From: Pseudoalteromonas arctica A 37-1-2
GTDB taxonomy: Bacteria; Pseudomonadota; Gammaproteobacteria; Enterobacterales; Alteromonadaceae
Length of the DNA stretch: 64,000 bases
NCBI RefSeq assembly: GCF_000238395.3
Contig: NZ_CP011026.1
Location: 496,001-560,000 of the forward strand
Direction of reading: 5' to 3'
Both the position numbers and the translations under genes were made by a program. The notes beneath the pieces are model-generated. The model had not been told where the DNA came from and did no database searches. It saw only the letters and a list, made by a program, of their open reading frames with translations. This document shows, in pieces, positions 17,798 to 26,786 of the stretch (positions are counted from its first letter, which is position 1; the number at the start of each line of letters is the position of its first letter).

Positions 17798-18661
17798 ATG
17801 CTTAATAATTTCAAAGCAAAAAAACTAAAACAGATATGCCTTGCTGTAAGTATGCTGTTTTTATGTAGTTGTTCGGCATCTTTTACTTACAATAATTTGA
17901 GTTGGCTTTCATCGTTTTGGGTTGACGATTATGTTGATTTAAATAAAAAGCAAAATACACAGCTAAAAAACATAATTACAACAACACAAAATTGGCACCG
18001 AACTACCCAGTTACCCGCCTACAGACAAGACATACGAAATATAAAAGTATTGTTTAACCAAACATTGGAGGCTAAACAATTAAAAACACAGGTTGTGCTT
18101 GCAAAACAACATTGGCAGAACCTACTTGGATACGCAAAGCTGCCTTTAGCTGAGCTTGGGGCAACCTTATCAAGTGAGCAAAGAGGTGAGCTTTTAAACA
18201 ATATCCAAATAAAAATTAACGACGAACGCGAAGAGTTTAACGAACAAACCCCGCTTGAGCGAAAAAGTGAGCGTTTAGAAGAGCAATTTGAATACTACGA
18301 GCAGTGGATAGGCAAGCTTAATAAACAACAAAAAGCGCTGATTAAATCGACTAATGAGCAACATCAAGACTCAGCAGCGCTGTGGTTAGAGTACAAGCAA
18401 AACCGTTTGAATGCAGCCAAACAGGTATTTACAAATGCTGAAATTACAAAAAAAGAATTTATAAATCAGTTAAGTACGGTTATTGAAGAGCGCGAACTTT
18501 ATATGAGCAACGCGCTATTGAAAAGCAATGAAGTAAACTCAAATTTATATATAAATTTACTCTACAAATTAAACCTAACTCTAAATGATAAACAACGCCA
18601 AAGTGTTAATGATCAATTTGATGAGTTAATTGAGACCTTAAACGATATAATAGAAAACTAA
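17798..18661 (+). CDS. DUF6279 family lipoprotein
   Basis: A 287-residue lipoprotein. The signal peptide ends with a lipobox-like FLCSCS (lipid Cys near residue 25), followed by YNNLSWLSSFWVDDYVDL, the recognisable DUF6279 N-terminus. The rest is highly charged and helical (about residues 45-280), likely coiled-coil. The function of the family is unknown. The perfect Fur box upstream suggests induction under iron limitation. A monocistronic transcript is likely. Confidence 0.75.
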   Translation: MLNNFKAKKLKQICLAVSMLFLCSCSASFTYNNLSWLSSFWVDDYVDLNKKQNTQLKNIITTTQNWHRTTQLPAYRQDIRNIKVLFNQTLEAKQLKTQVVLAKQHWQNLLGYAKLPLAELGATLSSEQRGELLNNIQIKINDEREEFNEQTPLERKSERLEEQFEYYEQWIGKLNKQQKALIKSTNEQHQDSAALWLEYKQNRLNAAKQVFTNAEITKKEFINQLSTVIEERELYMSNALLKSNEVNSNLYINLLYKLNLTLNDKQRQSVNDQFDELIETLNDIIEN

Positions 18662-18746
18662 ATTGTGCGTGAATTATTAAGTTTTAAATTAGCTGTTTAG
18701 GCTGGTTTGTTTTTAAACGCAAAAAATGCTTTTTAAAGGGCAATAT

Positions 18747-19775
18747 ATGGTTACAGATTTGAAAAGTATCTTAAACACTTGGTATCTCAATAGGGACAAC
18801 CAAGAATGGGTTTTAGCTACTTTGTACAAAATTGAAGGCTCTAGCTACAGAAAACTAGGGGCTATGATGCTTATTTCGAGCCTAGGCGAGCGCTTGGGCA
18901 TGCTTTCAGGAGGCTGTTTAGAAGCTGACATACAGCGCCACGCTAAACAAGTAATGAGTACTTTAACCAGTAAAACCATTAGTTATGATGCCACCGATGA
19001 AGACGATTTAACATTTCAACTTGGCATTGGTTGTGGGGGCATAGTACACATTTTACTGCAGCCCATTCACAAAGCTAATGACTATTTACAGTTAGAGCTT
19101 GTATCTAAAGCACTTAATGAGAATAAACCAGGGCGATACCTTCAACAAGTAAGCCCCATTTTGCCAGCCGGTAGTGGTGTATTTACGCAAAATGATGAGT
19201 TACATGGTTTATCAATGAACCGCAAAGCGCAATTGGTAGAATTACAAGGCGCTACGTGCTTGCAAACTTCTATTTATCCGCCGCCTCATTTATTAATAGT
19301 GGGTGGTGGGGCCGATGCAGTTCCGGTTTATACATTTGCCAAACAACTTGGTTGGAGTGTAACTGTATGGGATACACGTGCTGCCAATGCAAAAAGGCAA
19401 TATTTTAAAAATGCTGATGCTATTTTGCGCATCACACCGAGTGAGTTAAAAGAATATTGCATAACTAATAAAGTAGATGCTGCTATTTTAATGGCTCACA
19501 GCGTTGATCTCGACGCGAATACGTTGGCTCAATTTAAAGATGTTCCTTTTAAATACATAGGGTTATTGGGTCCTAAGCACAGACGTGAACAAGTTTTAGA
19601 GCACGCAAATACGCGTGTTTCACAAATAAAGTCTCCTGTTTTTGGGCCTGTCGGTTTAAATTTAGGCGGCGACTCGCCAGAGAGTATTGCACTATCGCTG
19701 ATCAGTGAAATACATGCAGTGCTGTGTGACAAAAACGCCCAATCGCTAAGCCATTGGGGGCAAGAGGCGTGCTAA
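18747..19775 (+). CDS. XdhC/CoxI family molybdenum-enzyme maturation factor
   Basis: A 342-residue protein with the N-terminal XdhC_CoxI domain (EGSSYRKLGAMMLI, SGGCLEADI) and a C-terminal Rossmann domain (LLIVGGGADAVPVY). XdhC proteins bind molybdenum cofactor, promote its sulfuration and insert it into xanthine-dehydrogenase-family enzymes. The ATG at 18747 follows AAAGGG at a good distance and was preferred to an ATG at 18726. Its end overlaps the MocA-like gene, and the target enzyme subunits lie directly downstream. Confidence 0.88.
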   Translation: MVTDLKSILNTWYLNRDNQEWVLATLYKIEGSSYRKLGAMMLISSLGERLGMLSGGCLEADIQRHAKQVMSTLTSKTISYDATDEDDLTFQLGIGCGGIVHILLQPIHKANDYLQLELVSKALNENKPGRYLQQVSPILPAGSGVFTQNDELHGLSMNRKAQLVELQGATCLQTSIYPPPHLLIVGGGADAVPVYTFAKQLGWSVTVWDTRAANAKRQYFKNADAILRITPSELKEYCITNKVDAAILMAHSVDLDANTLAQFKDVPFKYIGLLGPKHRREQVLEHANTRVSQIKSPVFGPVGLNLGGDSPESIALSLISEIHAVLCDKNAQSLSHWGQEAC

Positions 19776-20362
19776 TTGCAAAAGTTGTTTTAGCCGCAGG
19801 TCAATCATCTCGCTTTAACGGCTGTAAATTAACGGCTGATATCGGGTTTGGCAAAACAATGATTGAGCATGCAGTAAATACACTTCAAGCACTTGATGAC
19901 ACGCCGGTGTATGTAGTTACCGGGGCATGGCATAAAGAAGTATCACAAGCACTGGCAGGTTATAAAAACATAGAGCTCATTGAGAACAAGCAATGGAGCC
20001 AAGGTTTAGGTAATTCAATCGCGATAGCTTCTCAAACAGTGTTTAAAAATAAGTCCTTTGATGGGGTTTTATTTATGCTCGCGGATCAGGTTGAGCTAAA
20101 AGTAGCGCACTTAAGTGAGCTAGTTACTGGTTTTACACGTAACCCATCGCGCTGGTGCGCAAACTATGGTGAGCGTTTAGGCGTACCCGCTATATTCCCA
20201 GCAGTTGATTTATCTCAGCTTACAAGCTTAACTTCAGATAGAGGTGCACAGCAATTACTGCGCTCCAGCAGTGAGGTCGTCAATACAATTAGTTTACATA
20301 GTGCGAGTTTAGACATAGATACTCAAAAGCAGCTAAGTAATTTTATAGCTAAAAATGAGTGA
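19769..20362 (+). CDS. MobA/MocA-like molybdenum cofactor nucleotidyltransferase
   Basis: A 197-residue nucleotidyltransferase with the start motif VVLAAGQSSRFNGCKL (LAAGxSxRxGxxK type) and a later LADQVEL metal site. Next to XdhC and a molybdenum hydroxylase it most likely transfers CMP to molybdopterin (MocA role) to make the cytosine dinucleotide cofactor used by this enzyme family. A GTG at 19769, overlapping the xdhC-like stop, is the probable start. Confidence 0.8.
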   Translation: MLIAKVVLAAGQSSRFNGCKLTADIGFGKTMIEHAVNTLQALDDTPVYVVTGAWHKEVSQALAGYKNIELIENKQWSQGLGNSIAIASQTVFKNKSFDGVLFMLADQVELKVAHLSELVTGFTRNPSRWCANYGERLGVPAIFPAVDLSQLTSLTSDRGAQQLLRSSSEVVNTISLHSASLDIDTQKQLSNFIAKNE

Positions 20363-20561
20363 AAAAGTATTAGTAGGGCAAAATAAGTTTTAGCTGCGCT
20401 AACGCTTTAGTGCAGTGGTTATGGTATTTAGCTGTTAATGTAGCTGATGCGGTAACTATATGTGTTATGGATTAGTAGTTACAACAATCTTAACTGTTAT
20501 AACCTGCGTTTAGATTAAATAATTTAAACACGGGTTATAAAGCTTAATCAAGGGGCAAGCT

Positions 20562-21050
20562 ATGGTGACGTTTACAATTAATGGCAAGGTGGTTGAATCA
20601 CACGCAAGTGAAGATACACCATTGTTATGGGTTATTCGTGATGAAATTGGATTAAAAGGTACGAAGTTTGGTTGCGGTATTGCAATGTGTGGTGCGTGTA
20701 CGGTGCATTTAGATGGGCAAGCAACTCGCTCATGTGTTTTACCAATTGGCGCAATTGCAGGAAAAAACATTACCACAATTGAAGGGCTTAATAACGAACA
20801 CCCACTTCAAAAAGCATGGGTTGAAGAGCAAGTACCACAGTGCGGTTACTGTCAGTCAGGGCAAATAATGCAAGCTGCTACATTACTAGCAGCTAACCCA
20901 AGTCCTTCAGATGAAGAAATAGTAAGCCATATGAATGGTAACTATTGTCGCTGTATGGCTTATAAACGTATTAAAACTGCTATTCAACGCGCTGCAGATG
21001 AGTCACAAAGTGTAGTAAATATATTTGATCCAAATGCACAAGACGCTTAA
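20562..21050 (+). CDS. [2Fe-2S] subunit of a xanthine-dehydrogenase-family oxidoreductase (IorA-like)
   Basis: A 162-residue iron-sulfur protein. The N-terminal plant-type [2Fe-2S] cluster motif is [10 protein letters not shown] with a further Cys in TRSC (about residues 38-60). The C-terminal helical domain holds the second cluster through CGYC and YCRC (about 100-138). This is the small electron-transfer subunit that pairs with the large molybdopterin subunit 12 bases downstream. No FAD subunit is present, as in isoquinoline-1-oxidoreductase-type and periplasmic aldehyde-oxidoreductase enzymes. Confidence 0.92.
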   Translation: MVTFTINGKVVESHASEDTPLLWVIRDEIGLKGTKFGCGIAMCGACTVHLDGQATRSCVLPIGAIAGKNITTIEGLNNEHPLQKAWVEEQVPQCGYCQSGQIMQAATLLAANPSPSDEEIVSHMNGNYCRCMAYKRIKTAIQRAADESQSVVNIFDPNAQDA

Positions 21051-21062
21051 CTGGAGCCGATA

Positions 21063-23354
21063 ATGAAAAAATTATTTCAAAAAAATAGCGAAACCGTTAA
21101 TTTAAATCGTCGCTCGTTTATGATTGGCACTGCTAGCGCAGGTTTAGTCATGGCGTTTGCCCCTGCGTTATTTTCGGGTTCGCTCAGTGCAAAAGAATCA
21201 ATTGCGCAACAGGCTTTCTCACCCACTATTTGGTGGACTATGAGCACCGACGGCGCCGTAGAAGTAAGTATTGCAAAAGCTGAAATGGGTCAACATATTG
21301 GTACTGCTCTTGCGCGGATTGTGGCTGATGAGCTTGAATGTGATTGGGATAAAGTATCAATTACCTACGTAGATACCCATGAAAAATGGGGCTTTATGGT
21401 AACGGGTGGTTCGTGGTCTGTATTTCAAAGCTTTAAGCCATTATCTCAAGCTGGCGCTGCGGGTCGAATTGCATTAATAGAAGCCGGAGCTAAAATGCTC
21501 GGCGTGCCTGCAGACAAATGTCGTGCTGAAAAGGGCTATATTATTTCAGGCGAAAAATCGGTTAGTTACGCAGATATAGTTAAAAAAGGCGAGTTTAATC
21601 GTACATTTACCAGTGATGAAGTTGCAAACCTTCCACTAAAACCGGCTAATAAACGTCATTTAACAGGGCTTAAACAAGACTTTAAAGCGCTTGATATACC
21701 AGCCAAAACAAATGGTACAGCAGTATATGGGATAGATGTAGAAGTTGAAGGCATGCTGTACGCGCGTCCAGTTATTCCACCAACCCGTTATGGCAGTACA
21801 GTAACAAACGTTGACGATAGTGCAGCAAAAGCTATTAAAGGTTACAAAGGCTATGAAATTTTAAATGACCCTAGTAACACAGTGCAAGGCTGGGTTGTTG
21901 TATTAGCTGATAGTTACCCAAGTGCCATTAAAGCAGTAGATGCTTTGAAGGTGAGTTACAAAAAGGGTGAGTCAGCAAATATATCTGAAGCTGATATTCA
22001 AAAAGAAGGTAAGCGATTATGCGAGCAACGCGACTCGGGTACTTTATTTGTTGATCAAGGCGATATAAAGAAAACTCAAGCAGACGCCAGTGAGTCGTTA
22101 GAATCAATGTATACCACAGCGACAGCAAGTCATTATCAGCTAGAGCCATTAAATGCGGTTGCAGAATTTAAAGACGGAAATTGGATTATTCATACAGGTA
22201 ACCAGTGGCAGTCACTTACGTTACCAGCGCTTGCTAAAGCACTCGATATAGAACAAAACAAAGTAATTATTCGTCCTTATTATTTAGGTGGTGGTTTTGG
22301 TCGTCGATTATTTGGTGACTGGACTGTACCTGCAGCTCTAACTGCAAAAGCAGTAGGTAAACCAGTAAAGCTGGTATTTACACGAGCAGACGATAGTTTA
22401 TTCGATCAGTCTCGTTCTGCATCTGCTGCAAAAATGACGGCGTCGTTTGATAAAAACGGTACTTTTACTGGTTTAGAGCATGCATTTGCTGCAGGTTGGC
22501 CTACTAAAGCTATGGCACCAGGGTTTTTATCACCGGGTGTTGATGGCAAAGGTAAATTTGATGCATTTTCGGCATCGGGCGCTGATCATTGGTATAGCAT
22601 GAGCAGTCATCGTGCACGCGCTATTAATAACGAAGTTGCACAAAGCACCTTTACTCCAGGTTGGTTGCGTTCAGTAGGGCCAGGTTGGATTGCTTGGAGC
22701 CTTGAGTCGTTTATTGATGAAATTGCCCATAAGCAAGGCAAAGATCCAGTTCAATTTAGAATTGAAATGTTAGACGGTAAAGGCAAGCAAGCGGGTAAAG
22801 CACCTGAGAGCGTTGGCGGAGCACTGCGCTTACGTAATGTGCTTAAAACGGTGTCTGACAAAGTAGCTTCTGTTAAATTAGCTAAAGATGAGGGCATTGG
22901 TTTTTCTGTAAGCTCAGGGCAAGAACGTACTATGCCAGCATGGCTTGCAACCGCAGCGCATGTTCATGTTAACCGTGATAGTGGTAAAATAACGCTTAAA
23001 AAGCTTTATGTTGTTGTAGATGCTGGCTTAATAGTTCACCCAGATGGCGCACTGGCGCAAATTGAAGGGTCGTTACTATGGGGCAGCAGCCTTGCATTGC
23101 ATGAGTCAAATACGTATAAAGATGGGCAAGTATCAGCGACTAACTTTAATACTTATTTACCGCTAAGAATGCAAGATGTGCCAGATATTGACATTGAATT
23201 TTTACAAAGCGATGAGTTTCCAGTTGGTTTAGGCGAACCTGGCGTTATAGGGGTTGCTCCTGCTATTGGTAATGCTGTGTTTAATGCAGTAGGCGTGCGT
23301 TTACGTGACCTACCAATGAAGCCAAGCGAACTTAAAAAAGGCTTAGAAGCGTAA
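21063..23354 (+). CDS. Molybdopterin-binding subunit, Tat-exported aldehyde/isoquinoline oxidoreductase type (IorB-like)
   Basis: A 763-residue catalytic subunit. A Tat signal (twin Arg in NRRSFMIG, residues 15-22, then a hydrophobic stretch to about 42) sends the folded enzyme to the periplasm. LGGGFGRR (near 410) contacts the pterin, and GLGEPG near the C-terminus carries the catalytic Glu. This family hydroxylates aldehydes or N-heterocycles. The XdhC and MocA-like genes upstream and moaA downstream fit a Mo-cytosine-dinucleotide enzyme. The physiological substrate is unknown. Confidence 0.9.
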   Translation: MKKLFQKNSETVNLNRRSFMIGTASAGLVMAFAPALFSGSLSAKESIAQQAFSPTIWWTMSTDGAVEVSIAKAEMGQHIGTALARIVADELECDWDKVSITYVDTHEKWGFMVTGGSWSVFQSFKPLSQAGAAGRIALIEAGAKMLGVPADKCRAEKGYIISGEKSVSYADIVKKGEFNRTFTSDEVANLPLKPANKRHLTGLKQDFKALDIPAKTNGTAVYGIDVEVEGMLYARPVIPPTRYGSTVTNVDDSAAKAIKGYKGYEILNDPSNTVQGWVVVLADSYPSAIKAVDALKVSYKKGESANISEADIQKEGKRLCEQRDSGTLFVDQGDIKKTQADASESLESMYTTATASHYQLEPLNAVAEFKDGNWIIHTGNQWQSLTLPALAKALDIEQNKVIIRPYYLGGGFGRRLFGDWTVPAALTAKAVGKPVKLVFTRADDSLFDQSRSASAAKMTASFDKNGTFTGLEHAFAAGWPTKAMAPGFLSPGVDGKGKFDAFSASGADHWYSMSSHRARAINNEVAQSTFTPGWLRSVGPGWIAWSLESFIDEIAHKQGKDPVQFRIEMLDGKGKQAGKAPESVGGALRLRNVLKTVSDKVASVKLAKDEGIGFSVSSGQERTMPAWLATAAHVHVNRDSGKITLKKLYVVVDAGLIVHPDGALAQIEGSLLWGSSLALHESNTYKDGQVSATNFNTYLPLRMQDVPDIDIEFLQSDEFPVGLGEPGVIGVAPAIGNAVFNAVGVRLRDLPMKPSELKKGLEA

Positions 23355-23539
23355 AAAAAAATAACTAAAGGGGTATGCTTTATGCTGCTCCTTTAAGTTA
23401 TCAAATATATTTATGTAATTATTATTTATGTATCAATAAGTAGCGTTGTTTATACTAATTCGCTTAATTAAATGATTAAGTATTATTGCAAATTGGTATT
23501 AGGTTGTTATTACTTGTTGATATTAGTTAAGGTTTATTT

Positions 23540-24511
23540 ATGCTAATCGACCCAACAGGGCGAGAGTTTAGTTACTTACGTTTGTCTATTACTGATGTAT
23601 GTAATTTTAAGTGTGTTTATTGTTTACCAGATGGTTATCAGGGCGGGCCAGACCGTGGCTTTCTCACAATTGATGAAATTAGCAACACGCTTAAAGCGTT
23701 TGCACACCATGGTATCGAAAAAGTAAGGATCACTGGCGGAGAGCCAACCCTTCGTAAAGATTTTATAGATGTTGTTCGCGCGGCAAAAGATGTCGCGGGC
23801 ATAAAAAAAATTGCAATGACTACCAATGGTTTTTCTCTTCATAAGAATATTCATGACTGGGTAGATGCAGGCTTAAACGCCATTAATGTAAGCATTGATA
23901 GTTTAGATTCGCGCATGTTTAACACCATTACTGGGCATGACAAATTTACCTCAGTAATGAAAGGTATTGATACTGCGCTTGAAACGGGTATTGATTCGGT
24001 AAAAATAAATAGCGTGTTGATGAAGCAATACAACGCAAAAGAGTTTGATACATTTTTAAATTGGGTTAAACACCGTCCCGTTACCATCCGCTTTATAGAA
24101 TTGATGCAAACAAACGACAACAAAGCCTTTTTTGATGCTAACCATGTTTCTGGGCAAGTTTTAAAAACTCAGTTATTACAAACGGGTTGGCAGCAAGTTG
24201 CGCGTAGTGCATCAGCAGGTCCTGCTCAAGAGTTTGCTCATCCTGATTATCAAGGCAGAATTGGTTTGATCATGCCTTACAGCAACGACTTTTGTAGTAC
24301 CTGTAACCGATTAAGGGTTACAGCAAAAGGGAATCTGCACTTGTGTTTGTTTTCTGAAGAGGGTATTTCGCTAAGAGAATATATGAACAACAGTTCAAAC
24401 AGTGAATTAATGGCATTGTTATCTCGTTATATTAAAACCAAAAAGCCAACTCACCTTTTACACCAGGGTAATACAGGTATTACTACTAATTTATCCATGT
24501 TAGGTGGCTAG
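23540..24511 (+). CDS. moaA: GTP 3',8-cyclase MoaA
   Basis: A 323-residue radical SAM enzyme that performs the first step of molybdenum cofactor synthesis. The N-terminal SAM cluster is C21-x3-C25-x2-C28 (CNFKCVYC). The C-terminal cluster that binds GTP uses CSTC and a later Cys (HLCLF), with NRLR between. The protein ends in LGG, the diglycine tail conserved in MoaA. It follows the molybdenum hydroxylase genes after 185 bases, so it may have its own promoter. No Moco riboswitch was recognised in that gap. Confidence 0.95.
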   Translation: MLIDPTGREFSYLRLSITDVCNFKCVYCLPDGYQGGPDRGFLTIDEISNTLKAFAHHGIEKVRITGGEPTLRKDFIDVVRAAKDVAGIKKIAMTTNGFSLHKNIHDWVDAGLNAINVSIDSLDSRMFNTITGHDKFTSVMKGIDTALETGIDSVKINSVLMKQYNAKEFDTFLNWVKHRPVTIRFIELMQTNDNKAFFDANHVSGQVLKTQLLQTGWQQVARSASAGPAQEFAHPDYQGRIGLIMPYSNDFCSTCNRLRVTAKGNLHLCLFSEEGISLREYMNNSSNSELMALLSRYIKTKKPTHLLHQGNTGITTNLSMLGG

Positions 24512-24680
24512 TTGTTAAAGCCACTTAGTGATATTAAAGTATCAAACGTGTTTCTAAAATACACTACATTATCCCTAAAATGTAAATAACTGGTTGTATC
24601 TACGTGGTTTTATATGAACAAAGCTTGTTAAATTGTATTTTCACGTTAAACTTACTTTTTATTTTTATTAAGTGATTAGA

Positions 24681-25718
24681 ATGGATATAGCGGCCCTTAA
24701 TAGCACTAAATCATTAAGAAAGGACGTCCTGAGAGGGATGTGTCTTTGTTTTGGTTTTTTATCGCTAGTATTTGCGAGTGTTAATTTGACCGTAAATAAT
24801 TTTCCATTGCTAGGCTATATCGAAATCTGTTTTTCTATTTATTGTATATTTACTTATATTTCACTTAAACGCCGTCCACTACAGTTTTGGCAATCCTTAA
24901 TAATGTGTGCACTGGTAACGTTAATTATTATTATAGGTACATCCTTAGCAACGCCTAGTAATGGTGTGTTTATATGGTCGTTTGCATTACCTATTTTGTA
25001 CTACCTGTTACTAGGTAAACAATATGGTGTAATTTTCTCTGCAAATTTATTAGTTATCCAAGTGTTTATTTTAGGGAGTAAGTCTACTCATGCCCCCTTT
25101 GAAACTTTTAACTTATCCCTTAATTTAATCTGTGCTTATTTTAGTATTTGGGCGATTTCTCATGTTTTTGAAGGAAGCCGCTCGCATTTTTCAAAGCGCC
25201 TTAAAAATTTAGCGTTACTTGATCCATTAACGGGTGCAGGTAACCGCCTTTCAATGAACCACTACTTTGAAGTAGAACTAAAAGATAAGTCGCAGTTATA
25301 TTTGTTTTTACTCGATTTAGACTTTTTTAAACAGGTAAATGATGAGCATGGCCATGGTGTCGGTGACCAAGTACTTATCGAAGTGGCCACTTTACTAAGA
25401 GTTGTGCTTGGTAGAGGGTATGTATTTAGAGTAGGCGGTGAAGAGTTTGCTTTATTTAGCTCTTTTGCAAATGAAGAGGCTGCACTTAATACCGCTGAAC
25501 AAATAAGAGCACGTTTTGAAAATACCACATTTGACATTGACGGCCTTGCAATTAATGTTACAACCAGTATTGGTGTTGCAAAATTTAAAAGTACTAATTC
25601 ATTGGAAAGCTTTGTAAACGAAGCAGATAAACAGTTATATAAAGCAAAACAATTTGGCCGCAATAAAGTGTATTGTAAGTTTAAAAAAGAACACGACGAT
25701 GAGACGGTAGTTGCTTAA
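24681..25718 (+). CDS. Membrane diguanylate cyclase (GGDEF domain)
   Basis: A 345-residue protein with five to six hydrophobic helices in the first 160 residues and a C-terminal GGDEF domain carrying the active-site form GGEEF (about residue 255), DLDFFKQVND and the Mg-binding Asp. It synthesises c-di-GMP at the inner membrane. The residues five before GGEEF are not RxxD, so the usual product-inhibition I-site looks absent. The ATG at 24681 is chosen; a GTG nine bases upstream is in frame. It has no operon partner and converges with the LysR gene. Confidence 0.88.
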   Translation: MDIAALNSTKSLRKDVLRGMCLCFGFLSLVFASVNLTVNNFPLLGYIEICFSIYCIFTYISLKRRPLQFWQSLIMCALVTLIIIIGTSLATPSNGVFIWSFALPILYYLLLGKQYGVIFSANLLVIQVFILGSKSTHAPFETFNLSLNLICAYFSIWAISHVFEGSRSHFSKRLKNLALLDPLTGAGNRLSMNHYFEVELKDKSQLYLFLLDLDFFKQVNDEHGHGVGDQVLIEVATLLRVVLGRGYVFRVGGEEFALFSSFANEEAALNTAEQIRARFENTTFDIDGLAINVTTSIGVAKFKSTNSLESFVNEADKQLYKAKQFGRNKVYCKFKKEHDDETVVA

Positions 25719-25728
25719 GCAGGGTTAC

Positions 25729-26667
25729 TTAATACATTTGCTCAAAATTGGGGATCCCGCTTTCCCAAATCGGTTTATCTTTTCCTAAATGCTCGCGCAC
25801 AGCATCAAAAAACAACCGGGTCCTCACTGGTAAATCTCGATGCGGATATACGGCATACATCGCACTAAACTCCATCAGTTTTACATCGGTCAATAAAGGC
25901 ACTAGCTTACCTTGTATTATTTCATCACCAATAATAAATGCAGGGGCGACAAAGTAAGTTGTGCCCGATAATGTTTTCATTAACAATGACTCGGCATCAT
26001 TAGCACGAAACACACTTTTTATTTTTTGCTCGCAGCGTTCACCCTTACTATCGTAGTAATCTATGGTTTCTACTCGAATAGAATTACTGGCATAGCTTGC
26101 TGCTGGTAATTGCGCTAACTCTTCGATTGTTTTTGGCATACCGTAAGTTTCAATAAACTGCGGTGCAGCTAAAATTAATAATCGGTTACGCGCTATTTTA
26201 CGTGCAATAAGTGACGAATCTTTAGGCTCACCTACACGAAAAGCCAAATCAAATCCTTCAGAGACTATATCCACTAATCTATCGTCTAAACGCAGTTCAA
26301 CCTCTACTTGAGGAAAGCGTTTTTGGAAATCATTGAGTACAGGTTGTAAATAACGACGACCAATAAGTGTTGATGAAGTGATTTTTAATACGCCACGCGG
26401 TTCTAAATGGTAGTTTTCAGCCATGCGCACGGTTTCGCCGAGCAGCTCTCTAAGCTCAGCGGCTTTTTTGATCATTTCGGCACCCGCCGCTGTGAGCGAA
26501 AATGAACGCGTGGTTCGGTTAAGTAACCTAACGCCTAACTCATCCTCTAAACGGCTAATTTGTTTAGATATAACAGAGCGATCTATGTTGCGGATTTCTG
26601 CAGCTTTTGCAAAAGAGCCTTGCTCAACCACTTCAAGTAACATTAAAAGTCGACTTGTTGTATCCAT
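25729..26667 (-). CDS. LysR-type regulator divergent from the RND efflux operon
   Basis: A 312-residue LysR regulator with the N-terminal winged helix (GSFAKAAEIRNIDRSVISKQ, about residues 17-36) and a periplasmic-binding-like effector domain. It is transcribed divergently from the efflux operon with 119 bases between them, the classic LysR arrangement, and it resembles the MexT position next to mexEF-oprN. A palindrome in the shared promoter is a candidate operator. The inducer is not predictable. Confidence 0.88.
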   Translation of the reverse strand: MDTTSRLLMLLEVVEQGSFAKAAEIRNIDRSVISKQISRLEDELGVRLLNRTTRSFSLTAAGAEMIKKAAELRELLGETVRMAENYHLEPRGVLKITSSTLIGRRYLQPVLNDFQKRFPQVEVELRLDDRLVDIVSEGFDLAFRVGEPKDSSLIARKIARNRLLILAAPQFIETYGMPKTIEELAQLPAASYASNSIRVETIDYYDSKGERCEQKIKSVFRANDAESLLMKTLSGTTYFVAPAFIIGDEIIQGKLVPLLTDVKLMEFSAMYAVYPHRDLPVRTRLFFDAVREHLGKDKPIWESGIPNFEQMY

Positions 26668-26691
26668 TATTACACCTTAACTAATCTATTG

Positions 26692-26706
26692 ATGCCATTT
26701 TGGCAT
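26692..26706 (+). promoter_or_regulatory. Candidate LysR operator between regulator and efflux operon
   Basis: ATGCCA-TTT-TGGCAT is a perfect 6-3-6 palindrome in the 119-bp divergent region. It is 24 bases from the LysR start and 80 from the adaptor start, consistent with an autorepression/activation site. Confidence 0.5.
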
Positions 26707-26786
26707 TAATGAATTTAAAAATCTATGGTTTTTACACACGGGTTTAATCCGTATTATGCGAGGCTAATCAACAATGGAGCGTCTTC

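Noticed and set aside
23360..23402. Hairpin between the molybdenum hydroxylase and moaA as a Moco riboswitch
   Set aside because: It is a simple stem (ATAACT...AGTTAT) near the stop codon, far from moaA, without the multi-helix architecture of that riboswitch.
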